From: an uncultured Photobacterium sp.
GTDB lineage: Bacteria > Pseudomonadota > Gammaproteobacteria > Enterobacterales > Vibrionaceae
DNA: 64,000 nt
Assembly: GCF_947039875.1 (NCBI RefSeq)
Contig: NZ_CAMRAN010000022.1
Location: forward strand, 1 to 64,000
Direction: 5' to 3'
The notes below the pieces were generated by a model that saw only the letters and a program-made list of their open reading frames with translations, was not told the DNA's origin and did not search any database. The translations under genes and the position numbers were made by a program. Shown here one piece after another: positions 29,841 through 40,585 of this stretch (the stretch's first letter is position 1; the number at the start of each line of letters is the position of its first letter).

Positions 29841-30479
29841 ATGCCCTATTTTATTGCACTTTTTCTAAGTGTTAGCTTACTTTCTGGCTGTCAAACAGCC
29901 TACTACTCAGCCATGGAAAAAGTCGGGGTTTATAAACGCGATATCATGGTTGATCGGGTTGAAGATGCCAATCAAGCGCAACAAAACGCTCAAAAACAAT
30001 TTACTAGCGCCCTTGATGGTCTAAAAGCACTTAATCAATTTAATGGTGGCGATCTTGAATCGGCTTATCAAGATATTGATAGCCAATATCAAAGCAGTGA
30101 AGCCGCGGTTAAAAATGTCAATGATCGTATTGCCGCTATTGAAGATGTCGCCAACGCCATGTTTGAAGAATGGCAGCAAGAACTATCATTGTATAAAAGT
30201 GCTAACCTTAAACGTGATAGCCAACGTAAATTACAAACGACAAAAGTATCTTACAATAAAATGCTATCTGCAATGAAACGCGCTGAAAAGAAAATGGAGC
30301 CTGTTTTAGACACTTTACGTGATAACACCCTATATCTTAAGCATAACCTCAATGCGGCAGCAATAGGCTCACTTCAAGGGCAGTTTAATGCATTACAAAC
30401 CGAAATCTCTGGTGCTATTCGTGATATGAACAACGCCATTGCTGAATCAAATCGCTTTATTGGTCACTTAAAAAAGTAA
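29841..30479 (+). CDS. DUF2959 family lipoprotein
   Basis: With the ATG at 29841 (AAGGAG ten bases upstream), the protein of 212 residues starts with a lipoprotein signal: a hydrophobic stretch and lipobox LLSGC (Cys at about residue 17). The rest is largely helical, with coiled-coil-like heptads, and fits the DUF2959 family. No function is known. The longer reading from 29799 would bury the signal peptide. A strong terminator follows. Confidence 0.85.
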   Translation: MPYFIALFLSVSLLSGCQTAYYSAMEKVGVYKRDIMVDRVEDANQAQQNAQKQFTSALDGLKALNQFNGGDLESAYQDIDSQYQSSEAAVKNVNDRIAAIEDVANAMFEEWQQELSLYKSANLKRDSQRKLQTTKVSYNKMLSAMKRAEKKMEPVLDTLRDNTLYLKHNLNAAAIGSLQGQFNALQTEISGAIRDMNNAIAESNRFIGHLKK

Positions 30480-30506
30480 TCTGCACTATTGCCATACTAT
30501 AACCAT

Positions 30507-30538
30507 AAAAAAGAGCTAACCATGTTAGCTCTTTTTTT
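30507..30538 (+). terminator. intrinsic terminator after the DUF2959 gene
   Basis: AAAAAGAGCTAAC and GTTAGCTCTTTTT form a long perfect stem with a three-base loop, followed by T residues. The symmetry means it could also work leftward. Confidence 0.9.
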
Positions 30539-30585
30539 GTCTCAAGATTTTTTGCCTCAAGAATATTTCCATACTCCAGATACAA

Positions 30586-30617
30586 CAATCCCCCGCTTGT
30601 TGCCAAGCGAGGGATTG
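30586..30617 (-). terminator. probable terminator of bipA
   Basis: CAATCCCTCGCTTG and CAAGCGGGGGATTG form a 14-bp stem (one G-U pair) with a GCAA tetraloop on the minus strand, 29 bp past the bipA stop codon. The following T content is modest. Confidence 0.7.
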
Positions 30618-30645
30618 TATTAGTAATCGTTCAGACTAGCGGTAA

Positions 30646-32472
30646 TTACTTACCACGACCTGCGCGCTTACGATCGTTTTCAGTAAGAAGTTTCTTACGG
30701 ATACGAATGCTTTCTGGTGTTACTTCTACTAGTTCATCATCATCGATGAATTCTAGTGCTTGCTCAAGTGTGTACTTAATAGCAGGAGAAAGCGTTTGTG
30801 CTTCATCTGTACCAGATGCACGAACGTTTGTTAGCTGCTTACCACGTAGACAGTTGATAGTTAGATCGTTTGCACGGTTATGAATACCGATGATCTGACC
30901 TTCATATACTTCGTCACCGTGCTCAGAGAACAGACGGCCACGCTCTTGTAGGTTGAATAGCGAGTAAGTTACCGCTTTACCTGTACCATTAGAGATCAAT
31001 ACGCCGTTAGCACGTTGACCGATAGTACCGCCCTTGTGAGGACCGTAATGATCAAACGTATGGTAGATAAGACCAGAACCAGAAGTCATTGTTAGGAATT
31101 CTGTTTGGAAACCGATAAGACCACGAGAAGGCATCATGAAGTCCATGCGAACACGGCCTTTACCATCTGGTGCCATATCTTTTAGCTCACCCTTACGGAT
31201 ACCGATTTTCTCCATTACACTACCTTGATGCTCTTCAACCACATCGATAGTTACAACTTCAAACGGTTCCATTAGCTTACCATCTTCTTCTTTGATGATA
31301 ACTTCTGGGCGAGATACTGCTAGCTCGTAACCTTCACGACGCATGTTTTCAATCAGGATAGATAGGTGAAGTTCACCACGGCCTGAAACACGGAAGCGGT
31401 CTGGGCTATCAGTCTCTTCAACGCGCAATGCTACGTTGTGTACTAATTCTTTTTGTAGACGCTCAAGGATGTTACGTGAAGTAACAAACTTACCTTCTTT
31501 ACCAGCAAACGGAGAAGTGTTTACTTGGAAAGTCATGGTTACAGTTGGTTCATCAACAGACAATGCTGGTAATGCTTCAACAGTGTTTACGTCACAGATA
31601 GTGTCAGAAATCTTAAGCTCGCCAAGACCTGTGATTGCAACGATATCGCCCGCTTTCGCTTCAGCAACTTCGTGACGCTCAAGACCTAGGTAACCTAGAA
31701 CTGTACCTACTTTACCGTTACGCTTAGCACCGTCAGCACCAATGATAGTTACTTGTTGGTTTGCAGCAACAGAACCACGAGCAATACGAGCAACACCGAT
31801 AACACCAACGTAAGAGCTGTAATCTAGTTGAGAGATTTGCATCTGTAGTGGGCCATCAACGTCAACACATGGAGCTGCAACGTTATCAACGATAGCTTGG
31901 AACAATGGTTCCATGTCTTCGCCAGTTACACCTTCTTCCATTGTTGCCCAACCGTTTAACGCAGAAGCGTAAACTGTTGTGAAGTCTAGTTGCTCGTCAG
32001 TTGCGCCTAGGTTGTCAAATAGGTCAAAGATTTGATCCATAACCCACTCAGGACGTGCACCTGGACGGTCAATCTTGTTGATTACAACGATTGGCTTAAG
32101 ACCGTATGCAAACGCTTTTTGCGTTACGAAACGTGTTTGAGGCATTGGGCCATCAACCGCGTCAACGATCAGTAATACAGAGTCAACCATAGACATGATA
32201 CGCTCAACTTCACCACCGAAGTCTGCGTGTCCAGGGGTGTCTACGATATTGATGCGGTAGTCATTCCAATTAATTGCTGTGTTCTTAGCAAGAATGGTAA
32301 TGCCACGCTCTTTTTCGATATCGTTAGAATCCATCACACGTTCTTCGGCTTCGCCGCGACCCTCTAACGTGCCAGATTGCTGTAGAAGTTTATCAACCAG
32401 GGTAGTTTTACCGTGGTCAACGTGAGCAATAATTGCGATATTTCTTAAGTTATCGATCAGTTGATTAGACAT
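30646..32472 (-). CDS. bipA: ribosome-dependent translational GTPase BipA/TypA
   Basis: BipA is an EF-G-like GTPase that supports 50S assembly at low temperature and under stress. G1 (AHVDHGKTT), G3 (DTPGHADF) and G4 (NKIDRPGA) motifs are present. Beta-barrel, domain III, domain V and the BipA-specific C-terminal domain follow. The ATG at 32472 gives 608 residues and fits homologues; an upstream ATG at 32487 adds five residues. It is divergent from glnA across a 600-bp regulatory region, as in E. coli. Confidence 0.95.
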   Translation of the reverse strand: MSNQLIDNLRNIAIIAHVDHGKTTLVDKLLQQSGTLEGRGEAEERVMDSNDIEKERGITILAKNTAINWNDYRINIVDTPGHADFGGEVERIMSMVDSVLLIVDAVDGPMPQTRFVTQKAFAYGLKPIVVINKIDRPGARPEWVMDQIFDLFDNLGATDEQLDFTTVYASALNGWATMEEGVTGEDMEPLFQAIVDNVAAPCVDVDGPLQMQISQLDYSSYVGVIGVARIARGSVAANQQVTIIGADGAKRNGKVGTVLGYLGLERHEVAEAKAGDIVAITGLGELKISDTICDVNTVEALPALSVDEPTVTMTFQVNTSPFAGKEGKFVTSRNILERLQKELVHNVALRVEETDSPDRFRVSGRGELHLSILIENMRREGYELAVSRPEVIIKEEDGKLMEPFEVVTIDVVEEHQGSVMEKIGIRKGELKDMAPDGKGRVRMDFMMPSRGLIGFQTEFLTMTSGSGLIYHTFDHYGPHKGGTIGQRANGVLISNGTGKAVTYSLFNLQERGRLFSEHGDEVYEGQIIGIHNRANDLTINCLRGKQLTNVRASGTDEAQTLSPAIKYTLEQALEFIDDDELVEVTPESIRIRKKLLTENDRKRAGRGK

Positions 32473-32798
32473 TAGTTTCACATTCACTCAGAACATGCAG
32501 CGTCTTAATAGAGGCTACTTGATTAAAAAAACGGCTCATAATTTAACAGATTTTACTCCAAAACCCACGAAATATGTGATTTATATCACCAGCTTTTTTC
32601 GCAACTTGCTCTAGAGCCGCATTTTTACTCACTTTTTCGGCTGTTTTTATTTTTCTTAACCCTCATATTGATACGATAAATTAGTCTAAAACCCACCAAA
32701 TTTGCGATATTGATCACCTTTTGGTTACAGCTTAATGACGATTATTTAGCAATAAAAATACCTAATTATCTCTGGCAGATTGACAATATTTAACCTCA

Positions 32799-32910
32799 TC
32801 ACCATAGTAGTGGAACTATTAAATGGTGACGTATATTGGTCAATATTGTATCACTTTCAATATGCACCATAGTTGCACCAAATCAGTGCGCACACTCACC
32901 ATAATAGTGC
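32799..32910 (+). promoter_or_regulatory. NtrC-binding enhancer sites upstream of glnA
   Basis: Using the half-site pattern GCACC-N5-GGTGC, three matches appear: TCACC-ATAGT-AGTGG (32799-32813), GCACC-AAATC-AGTGC (32875-32889, 9 of 10) and TCACC-ATAAT-AGTGC (32896-32910). The last two are 21 bp apart, about two helical turns. They lie roughly 90-130 bp upstream of the predicted sigma-54 start, like the E. coli glnA enhancer. A further GCACC half-site lies at 32864. Phosphorylated NtrC, encoded downstream at 36410, should bind here. Confidence 0.75.
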
Positions 32911-32973
32911 AAAACAGGAGAGGAAAAAGTCATCTAATTACCTTAAACACGCATTATTAGAGACTTTTAAAAG

Positions 32974-32990
32974 TTGGCATGGTTTTCGCT
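32974..32990 (+). promoter_or_regulatory. sigma-54 promoter of glnA
   Basis: TTGGCAT-GGTTT-TCGCT matches the -24/-12 pattern TTGGCAC-N5-TTGCT, with GG and GC correctly spaced. Transcription would start near 33002, giving a leader of about 70 bases before glnA. Confidence 0.75.
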
Positions 32991-33072
32991 TTAATACTTT
33001 CAGATTCGCTCACCACAGTATGAGCATAAAGTTTGCGGCCATCGCCCTAAATAACACCGGAGGTTACTCAAG

Positions 33073-34482
33073 ATGTCAGTTGAAAACGTACTCGCGCTGA
33101 TCCAAGAAAATGAAGTTAAGTTTATTGACCTACGTTTTACCGATACCAAAGGTAAAGAGCAGCACATTTCTATTCCATCTCATCAAATCGATGCTGATTT
33201 TTTTGAAGAAGGTAAAATGTTTGATGGCTCTTCTGTAGCTGGTTGGAAAGGCATCAATGAATCAGACATGGTAATGATGCCTGATGCAGCAAGTGCGGTA
33301 CTTGACCCATTTACGGAAGACGCAACTCTAAATATTCGTTGTGATATTCTTGAGCCAGCAACAATGCAAGGTTACGATCGTGACCCTCGCTCAATTGCTA
33401 AACGTGCTGAAGAGTTTATGCGTTCAGCAGGTTTTGCTGACAATGTATTAGTTGGCCCTGAGCCAGAGTTCTTCCTATTTGATGACGTTCGATTCAATAC
33501 TGATATGTCAGGTTCATTCTTTAAGATTGATGACATTGAAGCAGCATGGAATAGCGGCACCAAAATTGAAGGCGGTAACAAAGGTCACCGTCCTGGCGTT
33601 AAAGGCGGTTATTTCCCCGTTGCTCCTGTTGATTCATCACAAGACATTCGTTCTGCAATGTGTTTAATCATGGAAGAAATGGGACTCGTTGTTGAAGCTC
33701 ACCACCATGAAGTAGCAACTGCAGGTCAAAACGAAATTGCAACCCGTTTCAATACGTTAACTAATAAAGCTGATGAAATTCAGATTTATAAGTATGTTGT
33801 TCATAACGTGGCACACGCGTTTGGTAAAACAGCTACCTTTATGCCTAAACCACTGGTTGGTGATAATGGCTCAGGTATGCACGTTCACATGTCACTGGCA
33901 AAAGATGGTGTTAACCTGTTCTCAGGTGATAAGTACGGCGGCCTATCAGAAATGGCACTGTTCTACATCGGTGGTATCATCAAACACGCACGTGCAATCA
34001 ATGCGTTTGCTAACCCAGCAACTAACTCATACAAGCGTCTAGTCCCTGGCTACGAAGCACCTGTTATGCTGGCTTACTCAGCGCGTAACCGCTCTGCATC
34101 AATCCGTATTCCAGTCGTACCAAGTCCAAAAGCACGTCGTATCGAAGTACGCTTTGGTGATCCAGCAGCCAACCCATACCTCGCGTTTGCTGCAATGCTA
34201 ATGGCTGGCCTCGATGGTATCGCTAATAAGATCCACCCAGGCGAAGCGATGGATAAAGATCTATACGACCTACCAGCAGAAGAAGCGGCAGAGATTCCAA
34301 AAGTAGCTGAGTCACTACAAGGTGCACTACAAGCGCTTGACGAAGACCGTGAATTCTTAACCTCTGGTGGCGTATTCTCTAACGACTTTATTGATTCTTA
34401 CATCACCCTAAAAGAGCAAGATGTAGAGAAAATCAATATGGCTGTACACCCGTTAGAGTTTGAACTTTACTACTCTGTTTAA
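33073..34482 (+). CDS. glnA: glutamine synthetase type I
   Basis: GlnA makes glutamine from glutamate, ammonia and ATP and is the main ammonia-assimilating enzyme under nitrogen limitation. At 469 residues it is the same length as E. coli GlnA. The beta-grasp domain ([12 protein letters not shown]), the catalytic [10 protein letters not shown] and [10 protein letters not shown] motifs are present, and the adenylylation-site Tyr is in the loop near residue 398 ([10 protein letters not shown]). Expression should be driven by the sigma-54 promoter and NtrC sites upstream. The AGG ribosome binding site lies nine bases before the ATG. Confidence 0.97.
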   Translation: MSVENVLALIQENEVKFIDLRFTDTKGKEQHISIPSHQIDADFFEEGKMFDGSSVAGWKGINESDMVMMPDAASAVLDPFTEDATLNIRCDILEPATMQGYDRDPRSIAKRAEEFMRSAGFADNVLVGPEPEFFLFDDVRFNTDMSGSFFKIDDIEAAWNSGTKIEGGNKGHRPGVKGGYFPVAPVDSSQDIRSAMCLIMEEMGLVVEAHHHEVATAGQNEIATRFNTLTNKADEIQIYKYVVHNVAHAFGKTATFMPKPLVGDNGSGMHVHMSLAKDGVNLFSGDKYGGLSEMALFYIGGIIKHARAINAFANPATNSYKRLVPGYEAPVMLAYSARNRSASIRIPVVPSPKARRIEVRFGDPAANPYLAFAAMLMAGLDGIANKIHPGEAMDKDLYDLPAEEAAEIPKVAESLQGALQALDEDREFLTSGGVFSNDFIDSYITLKEQDVEKINMAVHPLEFELYYSV

Positions 34483-34513
34483 GTAATACATTTAAACTGA
34501 ACAATGAAGATTT

Positions 34514-34540
34514 AGGCCTGCCTCACACGCAGGTCTTTTT
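34514..34540 (+). terminator. terminator after glnA
   Basis: A CCTGC/GCAGG stem with a seven-base loop is followed by TCTTTTT. Read-through into the downstream gene and glnL probably occurs, as it does in E. coli. Confidence 0.75.
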
Positions 34541-34615
34541 GATCTTGCTCCCCCCAAAAAAGCGGCAACAATAAAGGACTTATTGACCATCAAGGTCTTG
34601 CTGGAGAGTTAACGG

Positions 34616-35191
34616 ATGAAACTCATTAATCTGGTCTCAATGCTGTTATTTACAACAGCAGCGAGCACCGCCATAGCTACAACAATTTATTCTTGGACTG
34701 ATGATAATGGTGTAGTCCATTTTAGTGATACTCCCGGAACTCCCCAAGCTAGTACGGTTGAACTTTCCGTCACTGAAGTACAACCCAGCATGCAATCGAC
34801 ATCAATCACTATTGATCAACCAGATAATGTTGAGCTTATATCAATCACCACTGATGCTGAACCGCCACTTCCTGCCGCTACCATCAGCCTATTAGCCCCT
34901 GTACATCAACAAACTATTCGCAGTAATGACGGTGATATTAAAGTACGAGCAGTCAGTAACCGTAAGCTGAATAAAAACCTGCAAGCACAGCTAGTGATAG
35001 ATGGTAAAGCGTATGGTAAAACTCAAACCGACTTAATTTGGATGTTGACCAATATCGATCGTGGCAGTCATCAAATTCAAATCCAATTACTTAAAAATGG
35101 CAAGATCCTTGCCTCATCTGAAAGTATTACGGTTTATTTACATCGCGAATCACAGGCGCGTCCTAAAAATAGTCCAATTCAACCCCGTTAA
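34616..35191 (+). CDS. DUF4124 domain periplasmic protein
   Basis: This 191-residue protein has a signal peptide (residues 1-21, ending AIA-TT) and an N-terminal DUF4124 motif (IYSWTDDNGVVHFSDTPG, about 23-40). The C-terminal half is a beta-rich Ig-like domain (LLAPVHQQTIRSNDGDIKVRA). Function is unknown. It sits between glnA and glnL, which suggests nitrogen-linked expression but does not prove a nitrogen role. Confidence 0.85.
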   Translation: MKLINLVSMLLFTTAASTAIATTIYSWTDDNGVVHFSDTPGTPQASTVELSVTEVQPSMQSTSITIDQPDNVELISITTDAEPPLPAATISLLAPVHQQTIRSNDGDIKVRAVSNRKLNKNLQAQLVIDGKAYGKTQTDLIWMLTNIDRGSHQIQIQLLKNGKILASSESITVYLHRESQARPKNSPIQPR

Positions 35192-35244
35192 CGCCTATTT
35201 ACAATAAATCCTGCCTGTTCGCTATTAAACCGAGTACACTGACA

Positions 35245-35261
35245 TGCACCATTTTGGTGCA
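35245..35261 (+). promoter_or_regulatory. perfect NtrC-binding site before glnL
   Basis: TGCACCATTTTGGTGCA is a perfect palindrome of the NtrC half-site, 71 bases or more before the glnL start. It directly follows a possible -10 element (TACACT, 35235-35240). In E. coli the glnL promoter is repressed by NtrC bound at the same kind of site, so this probably gives negative autoregulation of glnLG. Confidence 0.88.
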
Positions 35262-35331
35262 TCAGCTAACGGCGACGGGTGTGCATCTGCACCAACGATC
35301 TTTTGCTTAGCTATCGATAAGGATAATGATT

Positions 35332-36384
35332 GTGAATACCAGCTTTACACCCATAATTCTCGACAATTTAGTCACCGCCATTGTGCTACTTGATGAAGCG
35401 TTAGTGATTCGTTACGTCAATCCTGCAGCTGAACAATTATTATCGTCCAGTAAGCGCCGCTTAATCGATTCACCATTAGCTAAATTATTGCAATACAGCT
35501 CACTCGATCTTGAGCAAGTCAAAGCAACCCTTCACAGCGGTCAAGGACTCGCAGATAGCGATGTTACGTTTGTGATAGATGGTCAACGGCACTTATTGGG
35601 AGCAAATGCCAGTCCCATCTCATGGCAAAAACAGCTGCTGATTCTCTTAGAATTAAAACCGATTGATCAACAACGTCGTATTAGCCAAGAGTTAAATCAA
35701 CATGCGCAACAACAAGCGGCTAAAGAATTAGTGCGAGGCTTGGCCCATGAAATAAAAAATCCGCTCGGGGGTTTACGTGGGGCTGCACAATTACTTGAAA
35801 AAACCTTACCCGATAAAAGCTATCACGAATATACCCAAATGATCATTGAGCAAGCGGATCGGTTACGCAATTTAGTCGATCGCTTGTTAGGCCCGCAACG
35901 ACCGGGAATTCGCAAAACCGACAATATTCATTTAGTGCTAGAAAAAGTGCGTCAACTCGTCAATCTCGAAACTGATGACACGATCAATATTGAACGTGAT
36001 TACGACCCCAGTTTACCCGACATCAATATGGATGCTGAACAACTGGAACAAGCATTATTAAATATTGTTAGTAACGCAGCATTAGCGTTGAAAGGTCAAA
36101 GGGGCGGTACCATTAAATTAAAAACCCGCACTGCGCATCAAAGTTTAATTCAAGGGGTACGCCACCGTGTTACCGCCACCATTGAAATCATCGACAATGG
36201 CCCAGGTATTCCCGCCGATATTCAAGACACCTTATTTTATCCCATGGTGACTGGCCGCGAAGGTGGAACGGGGTTAGGTCTATCCATCGCTCGAAATTTG
36301 ATCGATCAGCATCAAGGAAAAATTGAAGTCTTTAGCTGGCCGGGGCATACAAATTTCACTATTCATTTACCGATTAAGTCATAA
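35332..36384 (+). CDS. glnL: nitrogen regulation sensor kinase NtrB
   Basis: NtrB phosphorylates NtrC when nitrogen is low and dephosphorylates it with PII when nitrogen is plentiful. It is cytoplasmic. A PAS domain (about residues 10-110) leads to the H-box [11 protein letters not shown] with the phospho-accepting His, then an N-box and the G-box [13 protein letters not shown]. The GTG at 35332 is eight bases from AAGGA; an ATG at 35326 is in frame but too close to it. glnG starts 25 bp after its stop codon. Confidence 0.93.
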   Translation: MNTSFTPIILDNLVTAIVLLDEALVIRYVNPAAEQLLSSSKRRLIDSPLAKLLQYSSLDLEQVKATLHSGQGLADSDVTFVIDGQRHLLGANASPISWQKQLLILLELKPIDQQRRISQELNQHAQQQAAKELVRGLAHEIKNPLGGLRGAAQLLEKTLPDKSYHEYTQMIIEQADRLRNLVDRLLGPQRPGIRKTDNIHLVLEKVRQLVNLETDDTINIERDYDPSLPDINMDAEQLEQALLNIVSNAALALKGQRGGTIKLKTRTAHQSLIQGVRHRVTATIEIIDNGPGIPADIQDTLFYPMVTGREGGTGLGLSIARNLIDQHQGKIEVFSWPGHTNFTIHLPIKS

Positions 36385-36409
36385 CACTGACAACCATAGG
36401 AATTTTATT

Positions 36410-37822
36410 ATGAGCAAAGGATTAATCTGGGTTGTTGATGATGACAGCTCCATTCGTTGGGTATTAGAACGCACCCTCATCAATGCCGGTATGAAATGCG
36501 AAACGTTTGCTGATGCTGATAGCGTATTGGCCGCATTAGAGCGCAGTGTACCCGACGTATTAGTGTCTGATATTAAAATGCCTGGCACTGATGGATTTAC
36601 ATTACTCAAACAACTCCAGCAAGATTACGTCACTCTCCCAGTGATTATTATGACGGCACATTCTGATCTTGATGCCGCAGTTAATGCTTATCAACGCGGT
36701 GCGTTTGAGTACCTGCCCAAACCATTTGATATTGATGAAGCCGTCACCTTAGTTGAGCGCGCCCTCAGCCATAGCCAAGAGCAAAAACGTCAGCACCAGC
36801 CAACGATAGAACCAAAACAGGTTCCCGAAATCATTGGTGAAGCACCTGCGATGCAAGAGGTGTTTCGTGCGATAGGACGCTTATCTCGCTCATCCATTTC
36901 AGTGCTCATTAATGGCGAATCTGGCACAGGTAAAGAATTAGTTGCCCATGCATTGCATCGTCACAGCCCACGCAGTAATAACGCATTTATTGCGCTCAAT
37001 ATGGCTGCGATACCTAAAGACTTAATCGAATCAGAACTGTTTGGTCACGAAAAAGGGGCTTTTACCGGCGCCAATAGTGTTCGCCAAGGTCGGTTTGAAC
37101 AAGCCAATGACGGCACTTTGTTTCTCGATGAAATTGGTGATATGCCATTGGACATTCAAACACGATTACTCCGTGTATTAGCTGATGGGCAATTTTATCG
37201 CGTTGGTGGACATGCACCAATTAAGGTCAATGTACGTATTATTGCGGCCACACACCAACATCTAGAACAACTGGTTGCCGCTGGTGATTTTCGTGAAGAC
37301 CTCTTTCACCGTCTAAATGTGATTCGAGTTCATTTGCCATCACTCAAAGATCGTCGCCAAGATATTCCTCAACTGGCACACCACTTTTTACAACGTGCCG
37401 CTGATGAACTCAGCGTCGAAGTAAAATCACTGCACCCACAAACCGCAGAAAAGCTAACCCAACTACCATGGCCGGGTAATGTGCGTCAATTAGAAAACAT
37501 CTGTCGTTGGCTCACTGTCATGGCCAGTAGTAATGAAATATTGCCATCAGATTTACCGCTAGAAATCACCGAGACAACAGTTACCACCAGTGCCAATACA
37601 GAACCTCAACACTGGCATCAAGGCTTAGAACGATGGGCGCAACATGCTTTGCAGCAAGGCGAAACTGACTTATTAGCAGAAGCACTGCCACAGTTTGAAA
37701 AAATTCTGCTGGAAACAGCCTTACAGCACACTCATGGTCATAAACAAGAAGCGGCAAAATTACTCGGTTGGGGCCGAAATACCCTCACCCGCAAACTGAA
37801 AGAATTACACATTCATGATTAA
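36410..37822 (+). CDS. glnG: nitrogen regulation response regulator NtrC
   Basis: NtrC is the sigma-54 activator of nitrogen-limitation genes. With the ATG at 36410 (AGGAAT upstream) it has 470 residues, close to E. coli NtrC. It has a receiver domain with the phospho-acceptor Asp in VSDIKMPG (about residue 54). The AAA+ domain carries GESGTGKE (Walker A) and GAFTGA, the sigma-54 contact loop. A Fis-type helix-turn-helix at the C-terminus ends [17 protein letters not shown]. Its target sites lie upstream of glnA and glnL in this window. Confidence 0.96.
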   Translation: MSKGLIWVVDDDSSIRWVLERTLINAGMKCETFADADSVLAALERSVPDVLVSDIKMPGTDGFTLLKQLQQDYVTLPVIIMTAHSDLDAAVNAYQRGAFEYLPKPFDIDEAVTLVERALSHSQEQKRQHQPTIEPKQVPEIIGEAPAMQEVFRAIGRLSRSSISVLINGESGTGKELVAHALHRHSPRSNNAFIALNMAAIPKDLIESELFGHEKGAFTGANSVRQGRFEQANDGTLFLDEIGDMPLDIQTRLLRVLADGQFYRVGGHAPIKVNVRIIAATHQHLEQLVAAGDFREDLFHRLNVIRVHLPSLKDRRQDIPQLAHHFLQRAADELSVEVKSLHPQTAEKLTQLPWPGNVRQLENICRWLTVMASSNEILPSDLPLEITETTVTTSANTEPQHWHQGLERWAQHALQQGETDLLAEALPQFEKILLETALQHTHGHKQEAAKLLGWGRNTLTRKLKELHIHD

Positions 37823-37954
37823 AATTTATGATAACAGTACGATCTGACGGTGGTATCAATTTGCACCAATGCACATTTATCTGCAACAGTGGTGAATGTC
37901 ATTTAGTGATTGCGTATACTTAGGTCACCATTATCTTTGGAAAGTATAATAATC

Positions 37955-38959
37955 ATGATAAACAAAGATCTTCCACTAACGGATATTCACCGCCACCTTG
38001 ATGGCAATATTCGTCCCCAAACTATCTTAGAACTTGGTCAGCAATTTAATATTACCCTGCCAGCAACAGAAATTGAAGCCTTGCGCCCACACGTGCAAAT
38101 TGTTGAAGCGGAACCAAGTTTAGTTGCCTTCTTAAGTAAATTAGATTGGGGTGTTGCGGTATTAGGTGATTTAGAGGCATGTCGTCGTGTTGCTTACGAG
38201 AACGTTGAAGACGCACTTAATGCTCAAATTGATTACGCTGAATTACGTTTCTCACCGTACTATATGGCGATGAAACACAACCTGCCGATTGCTGGTGTTG
38301 TAGCAGCTGTTGCGGATGGTGTTGCCGCAGGTTGCCGTGACTTTGGTATTAAAGCTAACTTGATTGGTATCATGAGCCGTACTTTTGGTACTCAAGCTTG
38401 CCAACAAGAACTTGATGCACTGCTTAGCCACAAAGACCAATTAGTCGCGATTGACCTTGCTGGTGATGAACTTGGCCAACCCGGCACTCAGTTTATCTCG
38501 CACTTTAAACAAGTACGTGATGCAGGATTACAAATCACGGTGCATGCGGGTGAAGCAGCAGGGCCTGAAAGTATGTGGCAAGCAATCAATGAGCTTGGCG
38601 CAGTCCGTATTGGTCACGGTGTCAAAGCGGTTAACGATCCTAAATTAATGGATTACCTTGCTGAACATCGCATTGGTATTGAATCTTGCATTACTTCTAA
38701 TATTCAAACCAGTACTGTAGCAGACATTACTCAACACCCTATTAAAGCTTTCCTTGAGCACGGTATTTTAGCTTGCTTAAATACCGATGATCCTGCGGTT
38801 GAAGGCATTGAATTACCATATGAATATGAAGTTGCTGCGCCAAAAGTTGGCTTAAGCGGCGCTCAAATTCGTCAAGCGCAAATCAATGGACTAGAGCTAG
38901 CATTCTTATCTGCGGTAGAAAAGCAGGCGCTACGTGATATCGCCAGCAAACGTGGCTAA
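37955..38959 (+). CDS. add: adenosine deaminase
   Basis: Add converts adenosine and deoxyadenosine to inosine forms with release of ammonia. The 334-residue protein carries the metal ligands in HRHLDGN (about residues 12-18), the HAGE motif and NTDDP near residue 280. It closely resembles E. coli Add throughout. The start at 37955 fits the family N-terminus ([11 protein letters not shown]). A position after glnG is not the E. coli arrangement. Ammonia release from adenosine gives a possible link with nitrogen control. Confidence 0.95.
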   Translation: MINKDLPLTDIHRHLDGNIRPQTILELGQQFNITLPATEIEALRPHVQIVEAEPSLVAFLSKLDWGVAVLGDLEACRRVAYENVEDALNAQIDYAELRFSPYYMAMKHNLPIAGVVAAVADGVAAGCRDFGIKANLIGIMSRTFGTQACQQELDALLSHKDQLVAIDLAGDELGQPGTQFISHFKQVRDAGLQITVHAGEAAGPESMWQAINELGAVRIGHGVKAVNDPKLMDYLAEHRIGIESCITSNIQTSTVADITQHPIKAFLEHGILACLNTDDPAVEGIELPYEYEVAAPKVGLSGAQIRQAQINGLELAFLSAVEKQALRDIASKRG

Positions 38960-39003
38960 TCATAACAAGTGATAGTACGCTAACGACTAATGATACACAT
39001 AAC

Positions 39004-39041
39004 AAAACGCCTCTGTTTCACGTGAAACCGAGGCGTTTTTT
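39004..39041. terminator. bidirectional terminator between add and hemN
   Basis: AAAACGCCTC and GAGGCGTTTT enclose GTTTCACGTGAAAC, giving a nearly perfect 38-base palindrome with T-tracts on both strands, between convergent genes. Confidence 0.9.
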
Positions 39042-39060
39042 ATAACACAATGAGTAAGAC

Positions 39061-40434
39061 TTAAATCACACGAGAGAATTGCTGTTGACGAGCGCGAACA
39101 CGTAAATATTTATCAAAACACATACAAATATTACGAATCAATAAACGGCCTTTTAACTCAACATAAATAATATTGTCACCTACAGTCACTAATTCATCAT
39201 TAATGAATGTCTGCAATAATTGTAAGTCTTCGCTAAAGTAGCTATCAAAATCAATATTGAATTCAGTTTCAATCGCACGCTTATCTAGCTGGAAATTACA
39301 AATTAGCGCTTTGATCACTTCACGACGTAACAAGTCATCCGCGTCTAAGGTTACCCCTTTCCACAATGCCGTTTGTTGTTCTGCCATTTGGCTATAATAC
39401 AATTTCAATTCTTTTTGGTTTTGCGCATAACAATCACCAATCATTGAAATAGCAGAAACGCCCATACCTAATAAATCACAATCACCTTGAGTGGTGTAGC
39501 CTTGGAAGTTACGGTGCAAAATACCATCACGCTGCGCAACAGCTAACTCATCATTTGGTAGTGCAAAGTGATCCATGCCAATGAACTGATACCCTGCCCC
39601 CGTTAACGTCGCAATCGTATCTTGTAAAATCGCTAATTTTTCTGTCGCTGACGGTAACTGATCTTCATGAATTTTACGTTGGGCTGCAAACAAAGTCGGC
39701 ATATGAGCATAGTTAAACACCGATAATCGCCCAGGTTTCATGGTTAACACTTGCTGCAATGTCTCGGCAAATAATGCTTGAGTTTGTAATGGTAAGCCAT
39801 AAATTAAATCAAGGTTAGTAGAGCGATAACCTAATTCACGTGCTCGCTCTACCATCGCAAAAATAAAATCTTCATCTTGCTCACGGTTAACTAACTTCTG
39901 CACCTCTTTATTAAAGTCTTGTACCCCGATACTTAAACGGTTGAAGCCTTCACTGCGAAGGTGATCAAGAATACTCAATTCAATTTCACGAGGGTCAACT
40001 TCAATACTGATTTCAGCATCAGCATCAAAATTAAATGCACTGCGTAGTGCTGTCATTAACCGAGTAATTTGAGTTGCTGTTAAAAATGTCGGCGTACCAC
40101 CACCAAAATGTAACTGGCTAACATGACGATCGCCAAGCAAAGTCGCACGTTGCTTAATTTCTTGCTCAAGCACATCTAAATATTGATCGGCTTTGTGCTG
40201 ATGGCGAGTAATAATTTTATTACAGCCACAGTAATAACAAAGCTTATGACAAAAGGGAATATGGATATAAAGCGATAGTTTACGATCAGGATATTGCTGA
40301 CATGCCATCTCAAATTCAGTAGAAGTAAATGCTTGATTAAATTCTAGTGCGGTCGGGTAAGAAGTATAACGCGGGCCTGAATAATTATATTTTTCAATCA
40401 GGGCCTGATCCCAAATAATCTGCTCATTTGACAT
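39061..40434 (-). CDS. hemN: oxygen-independent coproporphyrinogen III oxidase
   Basis: HemN is the radical-SAM enzyme that forms protoporphyrinogen IX in anaerobic heme synthesis. With the ATG at 40434 it has 457 residues, the same as E. coli HemN. The iron-sulfur motif CHKLCYYCGC (Cys-x3-Cys-x2-Cys plus the extra Cys) is at about residues 62-71. GGGTPTFL (about 112-119) is part of SAM binding. GGAA lies nine bases upstream of the start. Longer readings run into the neighbouring terminator. Confidence 0.96.
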   Translation of the reverse strand: MSNEQIIWDQALIEKYNYSGPRYTSYPTALEFNQAFTSTEFEMACQQYPDRKLSLYIHIPFCHKLCYYCGCNKIITRHQHKADQYLDVLEQEIKQRATLLGDRHVSQLHFGGGTPTFLTATQITRLMTALRSAFNFDADAEISIEVDPREIELSILDHLRSEGFNRLSIGVQDFNKEVQKLVNREQDEDFIFAMVERARELGYRSTNLDLIYGLPLQTQALFAETLQQVLTMKPGRLSVFNYAHMPTLFAAQRKIHEDQLPSATEKLAILQDTIATLTGAGYQFIGMDHFALPNDELAVAQRDGILHRNFQGYTTQGDCDLLGMGVSAISMIGDCYAQNQKELKLYYSQMAEQQTALWKGVTLDADDLLRREVIKALICNFQLDKRAIETEFNIDFDSYFSEDLQLLQTFINDELVTVGDNIIYVELKGRLLIRNICMCFDKYLRVRARQQQFSRVI

Positions 40435-40542
40435 GACATTGTTCCAATGTGTGAATGTAGAATAACTAGAGTGTGTCACCATTTGGTGAAAAGTAAAACC
40501 CATCCCTTCCCTGCTGCTCAATTTACACTCTGAACAAAAACA

Positions 40543-40567
40543 AACACCGCCAATAAATGGCGGTGTT
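40543..40567 (-). terminator. terminator of the yihI operon
   Basis: AACACCGCC and GGCGGTGTT form a perfect 9-bp stem with a seven-base loop. On the minus strand it is followed by TGTTTTTGTTC. It lies 19 bp past the DUF2489 gene and upstream of hemN. Confidence 0.85.
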
Positions 40568-40585
40568 AATAATAACGATGACGAG

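Noticed and set aside
37855-37900. Possible NtrC operator upstream of add
   Set aside because: Only one GCACC half-site is clear; the second half does not match at the required spacing.
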